This document shows, piece after piece, positions 21,114 through 29,275 of a stretch of DNA of 43,024 nucleotides. Position numbers and translations under genes: made by a program. Position 1 is the stretch's first letter, and every line of letters starts with the position of its first letter. A model generated the notes under the pieces. It had not been told where the DNA came from. It saw only the letters and a list, made by a program, of their open reading frames with translations, and did not search any database. This DNA is from Sodalis sp. dw_96 (GTDB lineage: Bacteria > Pseudomonadota > Gammaproteobacteria > Enterobacterales > Enterobacteriaceae): the NCBI RefSeq assembly GCF_018449575.1, contig NZ_JAAVUT010000030.1, forward strand, positions 1-43,024. Reading direction: 5' to 3'.

Positions 21114-21956
21114 ATGCATAAAACGGGACCCGGTCTGCTGGGAGCATTGGTGCTGGGATTGGTATTATCCCCCCTTGTAACGGCGGCCGATCAGGCTCAG
21201 TCGGGCACGGCGGCACCCACCGCCACCCAGTCAGCGTCCGACACCGGCTCTGTGGCTCAAGGAACCGCAGACCAGTCGCAAACCACGCCGGACGCCACCG
21301 CCACCCCGCAGCAACCGGCGAGCGGGCAAAGTAGCGCGCCTGCCGCGGCGTCCCAGACGCCGCCTGCGGACACCGCGCCGGCTCAGCCACCTGCGCCTCA
21401 GACGCCGCCTGTTGACAACAACGCACCGTCTCCTGCGCCTCAGACGCCTCCGGCGGGCAATGCCGCGCCGGCTCAACCTCCGGCAAACTCCAATGCCGTT
21501 CCCGTGCCGTCTCAATCCCCGGCTCCAGCCCAGAACCCTCCCGCGCCGACCAAACCGGCTCCGGTCAAAAAGGCCGGCAACGAGAAATCGTCCTCGGCCA
21601 AAACCGTCGCTGCGGAGAAAGTCAAAGCCGCCGCCGCGGAGAAAGCTAAAACCGCCGGCGCCAAAAATCCGCCGGTACAGACCTTCGCCGTGGCGCCTTG
21701 CCCGGATTTGAATGCCACACAGGTGGCGGAATTGATCCAGCAGGATTATACCCAAAACCGCTTCCCACGGTTTGCCGATGATAAACAGGCCTTGGGGGGC
21801 GACACAATTGTGGCCTGGATTAATCCGGAAGAGGTGACGGGTACCGGCGACAGCTGGCAGGCACCGTTAAAAATCCGTGGCCAAACCGCCGATCGCAGCT
21901 ACGGCGTTACCCTTGACTGCCAGAAAGGCGTCATCAGCTATACCTTGGGTAAATGA
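21114..21956 (+). CDS. yebF: YebF-domain exported protein with long Pro/Ala/Lys linker
   Basis: The last 88 residues (about 193-280) are a YebF domain: the APCPDLN, QQDYTQNRFPRFADDKQ, VAWINPE, PLKIRG and LDCQKGV blocks align with E. coli YebF, and Cys196 and Cys269 are 73 residues apart, the spacing of the YebF disulfide. E. coli YebF is 118 residues and is released to the medium. Here a signal peptide (1-25, ending VTAA) is followed by about 165 extra residues: an Ala/Thr/Gln/Ser stretch, repeated PAPQTPP-type units (84-150), then a Lys/Ala segment (151-185). AGG-rich ribosome site GTGGAGG precedes the ATG. The domain call is firm; the role of the linker is unknown. Confidence 0.88.
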   Translation: MHKTGPGLLGALVLGLVLSPLVTAADQAQSGTAAPTATQSASDTGSVAQGTADQSQTTPDATATPQQPASGQSSAPAAASQTPPADTAPAQPPAPQTPPVDNNAPSPAPQTPPAGNAAPAQPPANSNAVPVPSQSPAPAQNPPAPTKPAPVKKAGNEKSSSAKTVAAEKVKAAAAEKAKTAGAKNPPVQTFAVAPCPDLNATQVAELIQQDYTQNRFPRFADDKQALGGDTIVAWINPEEVTGTGDSWQAPLKIRGQTADRSYGVTLDCQKGVISYTLGK

Positions 21957-21981
21957 GTTAATTTTCCCATTGATCGTCTCA

Positions 21982-22180
21982 ATACCCTAAATAATTCGAG
22001 TTGAAGGAAGGCGGCGACGCAGCGAATCCCCAGGAGCTTACTCAGGTAAGTGACTGGGGTGAGTGAGGACAAATCTGCCTGGAGCAGATTTGAACGCTGC
22101 TTGCAGCGGCCCCGAAGGGGCGAGGCCAGGGAGGGGCCGAGTATTGCCAACGCATCTGTAACTTGAAGTATGACGGGTAT
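21982..22180. repeat. ERIC element with a ~76-bp structured insert
   Basis: The ends and core match the ERIC at 3361-3485, but after GAGTGAGGA (22061-22069) about 76 bp are inserted before GCCAACGC resumes at 22146. The insert folds into consecutive hairpins: AAATCTG/CAGATTT, CGCTG/CAGCG and GCCCC/GGGGC. ERIC copies with internal insertions are known in Enterobacterales. Confidence 0.92.
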
Positions 22181-22185
22181 AAACC

Positions 22186-22234
22186 GGAAGCCGCCGGATT
22201 CCCCGGTGTCATGGAGGTGAATCCGGCGGCTTCC
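22186..22234. other. long perfect stem-loop after the ERIC element
   Basis: GGAAGCCGCCGGATT (22186-22200) is perfectly complementary to 22220-22234, with a 19-nt loop. No T run follows on either side. It is GC-rich and lies between the YebF-like gene and ptrB. It may be an mRNA-stabilising structure or another palindromic repeat of which no second copy occurs here. Confidence 0.7.
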
Positions 22235-22338
22235 CGGGCCTTAATACCCCCGACGCATCACATGTGGCCCGGCACCGCTTGGCATCCTGGAATATTCGTG
22301 CCACTCTGTTTCTTATGCAGAATTAAGGAAGGGTATGT

Positions 22339-24378
22339 ATGATTTTTCCTCCAGTAGCCGATAAAAGACCTCACCGCCTCCAGATGCACGGTGATACCAG
22401 AGTGGATGATTATTACTGGCTTCGCGATGATAAGCGCGAAGACCCGGCGGTGCTTGATTACCTTGCCAAAGAAAATACCTACGGCGAGGCCATGATGACC
22501 GGCCATGAAGAACTGCGCCACAAGTTGTTCACAGAAATGGTTGAGCGTATTCCCCAACAGGACCGATCCGTGCCTTACGTTCGGCGCGGTTATCGCTATC
22601 AGAGCCGTTATGAAGAGGGCAACGAATATGCCGTCTACACCCGCCAGTCGGCGGATCTGGGCGAAAATGACGAGTGGGAGGTTCTGCTTGACGGCAACAA
22701 ACGCGCGGCTCAAAGCGAGTTCTACACCATGGGTTCGCTGGAGGTCAGTCCGGACAATACGATTATCGCCGCCGCCGAAGATTTTTTGTCGCGGCGGCTT
22801 TACGGCATTCGTTTCAAAAACCTGGCAAAGGATTCCTGGTATCCGGAAGTTATCGAAAACGCGTCGTCGAGCTTTGAATGGACCAACGATTCCCAATACC
22901 TGTATTACGTGCGTAAAAATAAAAAAACGCTGTTGCCCTACCAGGTTTACCGCCACAAGGTGGGAACCGCCGCCGAGCATGACGAATTGATCTACGAGGA
23001 GGAAGACGACTCCTTTTATGTCAGCGTTCATAAAACCACCTCCGAACGCTACATCATCATTGCCCTGGGCAGCACCACTTCCGGCGAAATCCTGCTGCTG
23101 GACGCCGAAGATCCCCATGCCCGGCCGCAGTTGTTCCTGGCGCGCCGCCACGATCATGAATATTCGCTGGATCATTTCCAGGGACATTTTTACCTGCGTT
23201 CCAATCGGGAGGGTAAAAACTTCGCCCTCTACCGCAGCGAGACCGCGGATGAAGCCTTTTGGGAAACCCTGATTCCGGCCCGGGACGACGTGGTGCTGGA
23301 GAGCTTCACGCTGTTTCGCGACTGGCTGGTACTGGAAGAGCGCCATCAAGGACTCACCAGCCTGCGCCAGATCCATTGGCAAAGCGGCGAAGAAAAGGGC
23401 ATCGCATTTGATGACCCCACCTATGTGACCTGGCTGGCATACAATCCTGACCCGGAAACGGCATGGCTGCGTTATGGCTACTCTTCCATGACCACGCCCA
23501 CCACGCTGTTTGAACTGAACATGGATACCGGCGAGCGCACATTGCTTAAACAATCCCAGGTCAAGAATTTCGAGGCGGAAAATTATCGAAGCGAACGGCT
23601 TTGGATTGCCGCCCGTGACGGGATCGATGTTCCGGTCTCGCTGGTGTACCGTAAGGATCTGTTCAACGCCGGGCATAACCCGCTGCTGGTCTACGGTTAC
23701 GGCTCTTACGGCAGCAGCATGGACCCTGATTTCAGCGCCAGCCGGCTCAGCCTGCTGGATCGCGGTTTTGTCTTTGCCCTGGCGCACATTCGCGGCGGCG
23801 GCGAACTCGGCCAGCAATGGTATGACGACGGCAAGCTGTTCAATAAAATGAACACCTTCAACGATTTCATCGATGTCAGCCGGGCGCTGCTTGCCGAGGG
23901 TTACGGCGATACCAAACAGGCCTTTGCCATGGGCGGCAGCGCCGGCGGGCTGTTAATGGGCGCGGTTATCAACATGGCGCCTGATCTGTTTAAAGGCGTG
24001 GTGGCGCAGGTTCCGTTTGTAGATGTGGTCACCACCATGCTGGATGAGTCCATCCCACTCACTACCGGCGAATATGATGAATGGGGCAATCCGGAAGAGA
24101 AGGCGTATTACGACTACATGAAGCAATACAGTCCCTATGACCAGATCAAACCCCAGGCCTACCCGCACCTGCTGGTGACCACCGGCCTGCATGATTCCCA
24201 GGTACAATATTGGGAACCGGCCAAATGGGTTGCCAAGCTCAGGGCCAATAAAACCGACGACCATCTGCTGCTGCTCTGTACCGACATGGACTCAGGCCAT
24301 GGCGGTAAATCAGGCCGTTTCAAGGGCTATGAAGGCGTATCGATGGAATATGCTTTTATCCTTTCCCTGGTGGAATAA
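22339..24378 (+). CDS. ptrB: oligopeptidase B (protease II)
   Basis: PtrB is a cytoplasmic prolyl-oligopeptidase-family serine peptidase cutting short peptides after Arg or Lys. The protein is 679 residues (E. coli 686). An N-terminal beta-propeller is followed by the catalytic alpha/beta-hydrolase domain. The nucleophile Ser lies in [11 protein letters not shown], the Asp in [17 protein letters not shown] and the His in [12 protein letters not shown]. The short C-terminal tail seen in E. coli is missing. The ATG at 22339 has AAGGAAGGG upstream. exoX converges on it with 26 bp between. Confidence 0.97.
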   Translation: MIFPPVADKRPHRLQMHGDTRVDDYYWLRDDKREDPAVLDYLAKENTYGEAMMTGHEELRHKLFTEMVERIPQQDRSVPYVRRGYRYQSRYEEGNEYAVYTRQSADLGENDEWEVLLDGNKRAAQSEFYTMGSLEVSPDNTIIAAAEDFLSRRLYGIRFKNLAKDSWYPEVIENASSSFEWTNDSQYLYYVRKNKKTLLPYQVYRHKVGTAAEHDELIYEEEDDSFYVSVHKTTSERYIIIALGSTTSGEILLLDAEDPHARPQLFLARRHDHEYSLDHFQGHFYLRSNREGKNFALYRSETADEAFWETLIPARDDVVLESFTLFRDWLVLEERHQGLTSLRQIHWQSGEEKGIAFDDPTYVTWLAYNPDPETAWLRYGYSSMTTPTTLFELNMDTGERTLLKQSQVKNFEAENYRSERLWIAARDGIDVPVSLVYRKDLFNAGHNPLLVYGYGSYGSSMDPDFSASRLSLLDRGFVFALAHIRGGGELGQQWYDDGKLFNKMNTFNDFIDVSRALLAEGYGDTKQAFAMGGSAGGLLMGAVINMAPDLFKGVVAQVPFVDVVTTMLDESIPLTTGEYDEWGNPEEKAYYDYMKQYSPYDQIKPQAYPHLLVTTGLHDSQVQYWEPAKWVAKLRANKTDDHLLLLCTDMDSGHGGKSGRFKGYEGVSMEYAFILSLVE

Positions 24379-24404
24379 CCCATGCCGGTAAAAGACCGTT
24401 GCCG

Positions 24405-25088
24405 TCAAATGTCCCGGTCTCGGGACGTCGCGGTGAGAAAATGGTTAATGCTGTAACGCATATCCGACGATAAATCCTTCAGGTTTTTCAGCATCCAGTT
24501 AAGATAGCCCGGGTCCTCCCGGGCGATACGCTCCATGGATTGTCCCCGGTATTTACCGAACTTCAACGTGGTCACCAACGTGGCTTCATTGCTCATGGCC
24601 GCCATTTGTTCCGCGCTCCAGCCTGAATCATTGATGATTTTCATCAGCAGCGCCGCGGTGACGTAACAGTCATACAGGGCGCGATGAGGATACAGCCCCT
24701 CCGGCACCGTAACCGATAAATTAAGGGCGTAGCGCAAATATTGATTGCTGTATTTCAAACCGGGATACAGCTTGCGCGCCAATTTAACCGTACAAATCCA
24801 CTGACCGTGCATTTCGGGCAGCATACGGCGATCAAAGGCGGCATTGTGCGCGACATAATAGGGACTGCCGTGATAACGTCCGATGACCTTGGCGATCCGG
24901 GGTTTATCCTCAATCATCTCTTCGGTGATGTGATGGATAGCCATGGCCTCGACCCCAATCGGCCGGTCAGGATTGACCAGGTCACTCATTGCGTTGGCGA
25001 GTTTTCCGTCGATGACGTCCACCGAGGCGATTTCCACCACGCCGCCGTCGAGGCCGCAGGTTTCTGTATCGATGACACGAAAGGGCAT
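24405..25088 (-). CDS. exoX: exodeoxyribonuclease X
   Basis: ExoX is a DnaQ-family 3'-5' DNA exonuclease used in mismatch repair and UV tolerance. The protein is 227 residues (E. coli 220). The three exonuclease motifs are visible: Exo I VIDTETCGL, Exo II VAHNAAFDRRMLPEM and Exo III HRALYDCYVTAALL. The C-terminal block KYRGQSMERIAREDPGYLNWML, shared with E. coli ExoX, follows. The ATG at 25088 gives the family start. The neighbourhood ptrB-exoX-holE is conserved with E. coli. Confidence 0.96.
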   Translation of the reverse strand: MPFRVIDTETCGLDGGVVEIASVDVIDGKLANAMSDLVNPDRPIGVEAMAIHHITEEMIEDKPRIAKVIGRYHGSPYYVAHNAAFDRRMLPEMHGQWICTVKLARKLYPGLKYSNQYLRYALNLSVTVPEGLYPHRALYDCYVTAALLMKIINDSGWSAEQMAAMSNEATLVTTLKFGKYRGQSMERIAREDPGYLNWMLKNLKDLSSDMRYSINHFLTATSRDRDI

Positions 25089-25144
25089 GGTTTTTCCTAT
25101 CTTAAGAATGAAGGCCCTATTATGACCTCATCGACAAAAACAAA

Positions 25145-25167
25145 AAACCCGCATCAGATGCGGGTTT
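25145..25167 (-). terminator. Rho-independent terminator of the small Lys-rich gene
   Basis: AAACCCGCAT (25145-25154) pairs with ATGCGGGTTT (25158-25167) around CAG. On the minus strand the stem is followed by a T-rich tail (TTTTTTGTTTTTG). It lies 20 bp after the stop of the 36-residue gene and ahead of exoX. Confidence 0.9.
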
Positions 25168-25186
25168 AGTTTAAGTTGGGTTAGCC

Positions 25187-25297
25187 TTAAACGATATCAG
25201 GCTGGACCTTCTTGTTGCGCTTTTCGGCACGCTTTTCTTCAGGTGACTTCTGCGGTTTCTTTTTTGCGTCTTTCTTACGATCCATTCCCTTACTCAT
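25187..25297 (-). CDS. 36-residue lysine-rich small protein
   Basis: A 36-codon frame starts with MSKGMDRKKDAKKKPQKS and ends in QPDIV. About a third of residues are Lys or Arg, spread as KKxxKKK and EEKRAEKRNKK. It has an excellent ribosome site (AGAGAGG, seven bases before the ATG) and its own Rho-independent terminator, which together argue for a real gene. The basic, helical composition suggests nucleic-acid or ribosome binding, but this is inference. Small MSKG...KK proteins of unknown role occur in Enterobacterales; I cannot name the family with certainty. It lies between exoX and holE, where E. coli carries yobB. Confidence 0.75.
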   Translation of the reverse strand: MSKGMDRKKDAKKKPQKSPEEKRAEKRNKKVQPDIV

Positions 25298-25522
25298 GAT
25301 TTACCTCTCTGTAAAAGAATCGGAAATGCAGTCATGATTAACTGCCTGTTGGCCTCGTTAATCAAGTCAAATCGTGCTATTTCACCCCGTCGAAACCCTT
25401 CCTAAAGTATAGCCGGATTTTCAACGAGGCGCCGTCCGGCAGGGGCTGGCGAAGAAAACAGCAATGCTGGTTATCCTCACCGCCGGGGGACATCACCACT
25501 GACGACGATAAACGCCGGCACA

Positions 25523-25750
25523 TCATTTTTTAGGTTCATAAGGCAAGCGAGAAAACCCCAGGGAGGCTTTACGATGAAATGCCACCCGTTCGCGGAAGTA
25601 GGCACGCAAATGCTCCGGTTGTTCCCGTTCAATCTGTTCGGCAACCACCGGCATATTGTAACGTTCCTTGAACGCCACCCCGGAAGCGGCCAAATCAACG
25701 TTGATCTTGTCCATCGTTTCGCTGTCAAGATTAGCCAAATTATATTCCAT
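25523..25750 (-). CDS. holE: DNA polymerase III theta subunit HolE
   Basis: HolE binds and stabilises the epsilon proofreading subunit in the Pol III core. From the ATG at 25748-25750 it is 75 residues (E. coli 76), with shared blocks [29 protein letters not shown] and FRER, and the C-terminus SRLPYEP. AGGAGGGG lies just before this ATG; the frame is open 28 codons further but without homology. The 225 bp between this gene and the small Lys-rich gene hold nothing I can identify. Confidence 0.95.
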   Translation of the reverse strand: MEYNLANLDSETMDKINVDLAASGVAFKERYNMPVVAEQIEREQPEHLRAYFRERVAFHRKASLGFSRLPYEPKK

Positions 25751-25913
25751 CACCCCTCCTGAAAGCCCCTTTGGGAGCGCAGCTAAAAATAAAGGACTCG
25801 ACGTCAAAATGCAAGGTGTCATGCCAGCTGACAATACAAATAATAATCGTTTGTATTAAAAGATAGGGCTAAAATATGATTTATTAATCAGATCGTTATT
25901 TTTAAGGTATTTT

Positions 25914-25988
25914 ATGTTCTTAATCATAATACTAATCACTATCAATCAATATTTTGTACATTATAGAACATTCCTTCCAGTGTCTTAA
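25914..25988 (+). CDS. possible 24-residue hydrophobic peptide upstream of ftnA
   Basis: An ATG six bases after AAGG opens a 24-codon frame beginning MFLIIILITINQYF, ending TAA at 25986-25988. The first 11 residues could form a short membrane segment. It lies in a 369-bp AT-rich stretch (25751-26119) that has no other gene and probably carries the ftnA promoter. AT-rich DNA yields such frames by chance, so this is only a candidate. Confidence 0.22.
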   Translation: MFLIIILITINQYFVHYRTFLPVS

Positions 25989-26119
25989 TTTTAACTATAT
26001 GATAGTTATAGTTATTTTATTATTTTACTCATTGAGTTACTTTAAGGTTTAAAAATTGTTACCACCTAGGCATAATGAAAGGGTAGATATTCTTTTAACG
26101 GATTACAGGAAACGGGCCC

Positions 26120-26635
26120 ATGCTAAAACAAGAAATGGCAAAAAAACTTAACGAGCAGTTAAATCTGGAATTCTTTTCCGCCAATCTCTATTTGCAGATG
26201 AGCGCCTGGTGTAGCGATAAAGGTTATGAAGGCGCCTCCGCATTTTTGAAAACCCAATCTCTTGAAGAGATGGATCATATGCGCAGACTGTTCGATTATC
26301 TCAACGACACCGGCTCCATGCCGATTTTGGGTGCCATTGAAGCGCCTCCAACCGGCTTTGCCTCATTGGCGGAACTGTTCAAGCGTACCTACGAACACGA
26401 ACAGATGATCACGCTCAAGATTAACGAACTGGCCCATGCGGCCATGACCCTACAGGATTACTCCACCTTCAATTTCCTGCAATGGTATGTTTCCGAACAG
26501 CATGAAGAAGAAAAACTCTTCAAGTCCATTTTGGATAAACTCTCTTTAGTGAATACCAATAGCAGCGGCCTGTTCTTTATCGATCAGGATTTGAAAAAAA
26601 TGAATGGTGGCGATAGCTCCGCCACGCCGGTTTAA
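26120..26635 (+). CDS. ftnA: non-haem ferritin FtnA
   Basis: FtnA stores iron as a 24-mer shell with ferroxidase activity. The protein is 171 residues (E. coli 165). Ferroxidase ligands are at the expected positions: Glu17, Glu50 and His53 (EEMDHM), Glu94 (EHEQM), Gln127 and Glu130 (SEQHEEE). The blocks [11 protein letters not shown] and [20 protein letters not shown] match E. coli. The extra length is a polar C-terminal tail. The upstream AT-rich region resembles the H-NS/Fur-controlled ftnA promoter of E. coli, but I see no convincing Fur box. Confidence 0.97.
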   Translation: MLKQEMAKKLNEQLNLEFFSANLYLQMSAWCSDKGYEGASAFLKTQSLEEMDHMRRLFDYLNDTGSMPILGAIEAPPTGFASLAELFKRTYEHEQMITLKINELAHAAMTLQDYSTFNFLQWYVSEQHEEEKLFKSILDKLSLVNTNSSGLFFIDQDLKKMNGGDSSATPV

Positions 26636-26822
26636 ACGCGCATTCTCCCACGGGTTTGCTCGACTTAAGTCCTTGCAATCGTTATTATCTGCTTGCGTCC
26701 AGGTAAGCGGAATAACATTGCCGGGGCTTTTTCGTTTCTGACATACTGACGGAAAACCGATAATGGCGCTTTGGACGACATAGCGTCGGTTGATCCGACA
26801 TCAATTTAAGGAACTGCCGCAG

Positions 26823-27194
26823 ATGTCATTGAAACGTATTTCTTTGCCGGTCTTCGCACTGTTGCTCGTCGGCTTCGGTATGCAACAAGCTCAGGCCCAT
26901 GCCCATCTTAAATCTCAATATCCGGCGGCCGGCGCGGATATGACCGCCGCCCCCCAGGCATTGACGCTCAATTTCAGCGAAGGGATCGAACCCGGTTTCA
27001 GTGGATTGTCGCTCATCGGCCCCGATAACGCCGTTATTCCCACCGGCAAGATTAAAACCGACCCGGCCAACCCCGCGCAAATCATCGTGCCTATTGAAAA
27101 GCCGCTGACAGCCGGAAGCTATCAGGTGCAATGGCACGCGGTTTCCGTGGACGGCCATAAAACCCAGGGCGACTATCGTTTCAACGTCAAATAA
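26823..27194 (+). CDS. yobA: CopC-domain periplasmic protein YobA
   Basis: This is a 123-residue CopC-like copper-binding periplasmic protein. A signal peptide ends at QAQA, so the mature protein starts HAHLKSQYPAAG; the N-terminal His and the later HAVSVDGH are the usual Cu(II) ligands. The start ATG at 26823 matches the family; an ATT/ATG-rich in-frame extension to 26790 is not needed. yebZ begins directly after the stop. E. coli yobA-yebZ-yebY is linked to copper handling. Confidence 0.94.
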   Translation: MSLKRISLPVFALLLVGFGMQQAQAHAHLKSQYPAAGADMTAAPQALTLNFSEGIEPGFSGLSLIGPDNAVIPTGKIKTDPANPAQIIVPIEKPLTAGSYQVQWHAVSVDGHKTQGDYRFNVK

Positions 27195-28079
27195 ATGCTG
27201 ACACTGGCGGCCTGTTTTTCGGCCGGTCGTTTTATTCATGTTGCGTCAGTCATGCAACTGTTCGGTATCGCCCTGTTTAGCGAGTATTTAGCGCCGCCGG
27301 GACTACGGCAGCGCTTGCGCAGCGCTTTTACCCGCACGGTACGAAGGCTGGGCTGGCTTTGCCTGCTGACCGCCGCGGTTATCCTGGCGCTGCAGAGCGG
27401 GCAAATGGGGCAGGGGTGGCCTGATACGCTGCGCCCAAGCGTCTGGCTGGCGGTCATCCACACCGATTTCGGCACGGTGTGGATCTGGCATCTGTCCATT
27501 ACCCTCGCCACCGTGTTGATTATCGGCCGTTCCGACTTATCCCCTTGGCGCCAGCGCTTACTTCTGGTGGCGGCGAGCGCGTTACTGGTTACCCTGGCCC
27601 TCACCGGCCACAGCGCCATGAGCCAAGGTCTGCGCGGCGTTCTGCAACGAATCAACCAGGTGATTCATCTCTTTTCCGCCGCCTGGTGGCTCGGCAGCCT
27701 AATCCCCTTAATCTGGTGCCTGCCGCTGCTGCGCCAGGCCGCACGTGCCGATGCCATGCGGGCGTTGATCCATTTTTCCCAGAGCGCCCATGGCGCGGTA
27801 GCGCTGGTGATATTGACCGGCATTATCAATAGCTGCCTGATCGTCGGGCAATGGCCCCTTGATTTCTCTTCTCTTTATCAGCGCATGTTGATGATTAAAA
27901 TCACCGTGGTGGTCATAATGGTGCTATTGGCGGTGACCAACCGTTACCGGGTCGTGCCGATGATGACGCGCCACCATCCGCAGGCTATTCGTTATTTGAC
28001 GATGTTAACCCTGGCGGAGCTGGTGCTGGGAAATGTGGTACTGATTTTAGTGAGTATATTTGCCACCTTGGAACCCTAG
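27195..28079 (+). CDS. yebZ: CopD-family inner-membrane protein YebZ
   Basis: This is a 294-residue polytopic membrane protein of the CopD family, with about eight hydrophobic segments and conserved membrane His residues (for example GRFIHVASV, ALTGHSAMS and QVIHLFSAAWWLGSL). It is proposed to carry copper across the inner membrane together with CopC-like YobA. The ATG follows the yobA stop without a gap, implying coupled translation, and yebY comes 45 bp later. Confidence 0.94.
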   Translation: MLTLAACFSAGRFIHVASVMQLFGIALFSEYLAPPGLRQRLRSAFTRTVRRLGWLCLLTAAVILALQSGQMGQGWPDTLRPSVWLAVIHTDFGTVWIWHLSITLATVLIIGRSDLSPWRQRLLLVAASALLVTLALTGHSAMSQGLRGVLQRINQVIHLFSAAWWLGSLIPLIWCLPLLRQAARADAMRALIHFSQSAHGAVALVILTGIINSCLIVGQWPLDFSSLYQRMLMIKITVVVIMVLLAVTNRYRVVPMMTRHHPQAIRYLTMLTLAELVLGNVVLILVSIFATLEP

Positions 28080-28124
28080 GCAACCGTTTCGGCGTTTGGC
28101 TTTTAATCAAGAATAGGTTTGATC

Positions 28125-28469
28125 ATGAAAATCCAGTCTCTCTTCGTTTTATTCGCCTTGATTGCCCAATCGGCAGGGGCGGCGCAAATCGTGACTATCA
28201 GCAAGTTCCAGTACGGCAAACAATGGGCCTTTGACAAAGAGGAGCTACAGCTGCTTTGCCGGGGGGATCGATCATTATTCGCCCTGAACATGAGCACCCT
28301 GATGCAATACCCACTCAATGAAAAGGCCAACAGCGAAATGCAGTCCGGTCAGGTCAAAGCGGTGCCCGTCGAAACCATTCTCCTGGACGACCCGGCAAAA
28401 CCCGGCCAAAAGATGAGCATTGCTCCCTTCGCGGCCCGCGCCGAGCAGCTTTGCGATACGCCGCAATAA
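28125..28469 (+). CDS. yebY: DUF2511 family protein YebY
   Basis: This is a 114-residue exported protein matching E. coli YebY (113). A signal peptide (MKIQSLFVLFALIAQSAGA) precedes KFQYGKQWAFDKEELQLLC and the C-terminal FAARAEQLCDT; the two Cys (in LLC and LCD) could form a disulfide. YebY is expressed with yobA-yebZ and linked to copper in E. coli, but its role is not defined. I prefer the ATG at 28125 over the TTG two codons upstream. Confidence 0.92.
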   Translation: MKIQSLFVLFALIAQSAGAAQIVTISKFQYGKQWAFDKEELQLLCRGDRSLFALNMSTLMQYPLNEKANSEMQSGQVKAVPVETILLDDPAKPGQKMSIAPFAARAEQLCDTPQ

Positions 28470-28604
28470 TACCCTACGTGATTACTATGTTAATAGTTAA
28501 TCGTGTTAATAATTATAATCGTGCGTGATATCACAAAGTTATGATTTTGTGAATTAATTAGGCGCCTAATGCGACACTGCCGATGGAAAACCCGATACAA
28601 ACTT

Positions 28605-28611
28605 CTATACT
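28605..28611 (+). promoter_or_regulatory. sigma-S type -10 box of sdsR
   Basis: CTATACT, with the C at -13 favoured by sigma-S, lies seven bases before the inferred SdsR start at 28619. There is no good -35 hexamer at the right distance, which fits a stationary-phase promoter. Confidence 0.75.
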
Positions 28612-28618
28612 CATTAAC

Positions 28619-28720
28619 GTAAGACTAAACAGCTTACATTAATGCCAACTTTTAGCGCACGGCTCTATCCAAGAGCCATTTCCCTGGACCGAATATAGGA
28701 ATCGTATTCGGTCTTTTTTT
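28619..28720 (+). ncRNA. sdsR: small RNA SdsR (RyeB)
   Basis: From ATTAATGCCAACTTTTAGCG through GCACGGCTCT, AAGAGCCATTTCCCTGGACC and the final hairpin (GACCGAATA / TATTCGGTC, 28687-28695 and 28705-28713, followed by a T run), the sequence is nearly the same as E. coli SdsR. The 5' end is set by counting 19 nt upstream of ATTAATGCC as in E. coli. SdsR is a sigma-S-dependent, Hfq-bound RNA that represses several mRNAs. It lies downstream of yebY as in E. coli. The antisense partner SraC/RyeA would run on the minus strand here, but I cannot place its ends. Confidence 0.9.
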
Positions 28721-28784
28721 TACTTATTGATTTTAAAGGATATTTTTTCGGTTGTCCGAAAATGTCCGAAATCTGATATCCGGC

Positions 28785-28939
28785 CTAAATCTCCACCCAC
28801 TCCGTCCCTCGCGAGTCTAAATATAAACTGGTCATCTTATCGGCTTATGCTTGAGTAATCTTCTGGAAAATTCCTCCCCAAACTTCGCTTCATGGAGTTG
28901 CCCGGCCAAGCCCCTCATTATGTGAGAAGAGGGGGTGTC
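28785..28939 (-). pseudogene. tyrosine recombinase (phage-type integrase), C-terminal remnant
   Basis: Read on the minus strand, DTPSSHIMRGLAGQLHE then AKFGEEFSRRLLKHK is followed, after a one-base frameshift, by ADKMTSLYLDSRGTEWVEI and a stop. This is the order of catalytic landmarks at the C-terminus of lambda-type integrases: HxxR (HIMR), the second His of LLGHK (here LLKHK), and the nucleophile Tyr in a MTxxYxDxRGxEW context. The N-terminal domain and upstream catalytic Arg are absent; an in-frame stop and an IS3-like fragment follow. It lies 65 bp from the SdsR terminator, the position of an integrase beside an attachment site. It cannot make an active enzyme. Confidence 0.72.
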
Positions 28940-28960
28940 CTACGGGCAGATGTTAAGTAG

Positions 28961-29086
28961 TCAATCACACATTCCACCACGGCTTATCAAGGTCAGCTCA
29001 GGCCGCATAATTACAACGGCGGGTTGGCACCAAATGACTCAGCAGAGCGGTTCTGGCAACACTCAAAAACTGTCACCAATGTTACA
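28961..29086 (+). pseudogene. IS3-family-like transposase, C-terminal fragment
   Basis: One frame reads SITHSTTAYQGQLRPHNYNG and continues GLAPNDSAERFWQHSKTVTNVT. The pattern RPHxYNGGLxPxxSExxFW...SKTV resembles the end of the integrase core of IS3-family OrfB proteins. A TAG lies just upstream in the same frame and no inverted terminal repeats are visible. The fragment directly abuts the integrase remnant on the other strand. Between here and 29275 I see nothing else. Confidence 0.42.
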
Positions 29087-29275
29087 TTACCAGTTCATCC
29101 CCTTTTATGTTGCGGCGTGTTGCGATTTAAGCAATCAGCTTATGCCGCCCGTTACAGTATCATAACAGTTACGCAAACTGCGACTGGAAAGTGTGCACAC
29201 CATACTACTTCTAAAATTAAGCCATGATTAAAATATACTGCGTTGTGTGTAGATAAATGAAAAAAGGAATCAATC

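Noticed and set aside
22258-23817. 519-codon open frame antisense to ptrB
   Set aside because: It mirrors the codon structure of the well-matched ptrB gene, has no ribosome site and no recognisable domain. Long antisense frames are common in GC-rich genes.
28687-28713. SdsR terminator hairpin as the left attachment core with a second copy at the island's right end
   Set aside because: I looked for its sequence between 32384 and 32792 and saw no duplicate, so no att pair can be claimed.
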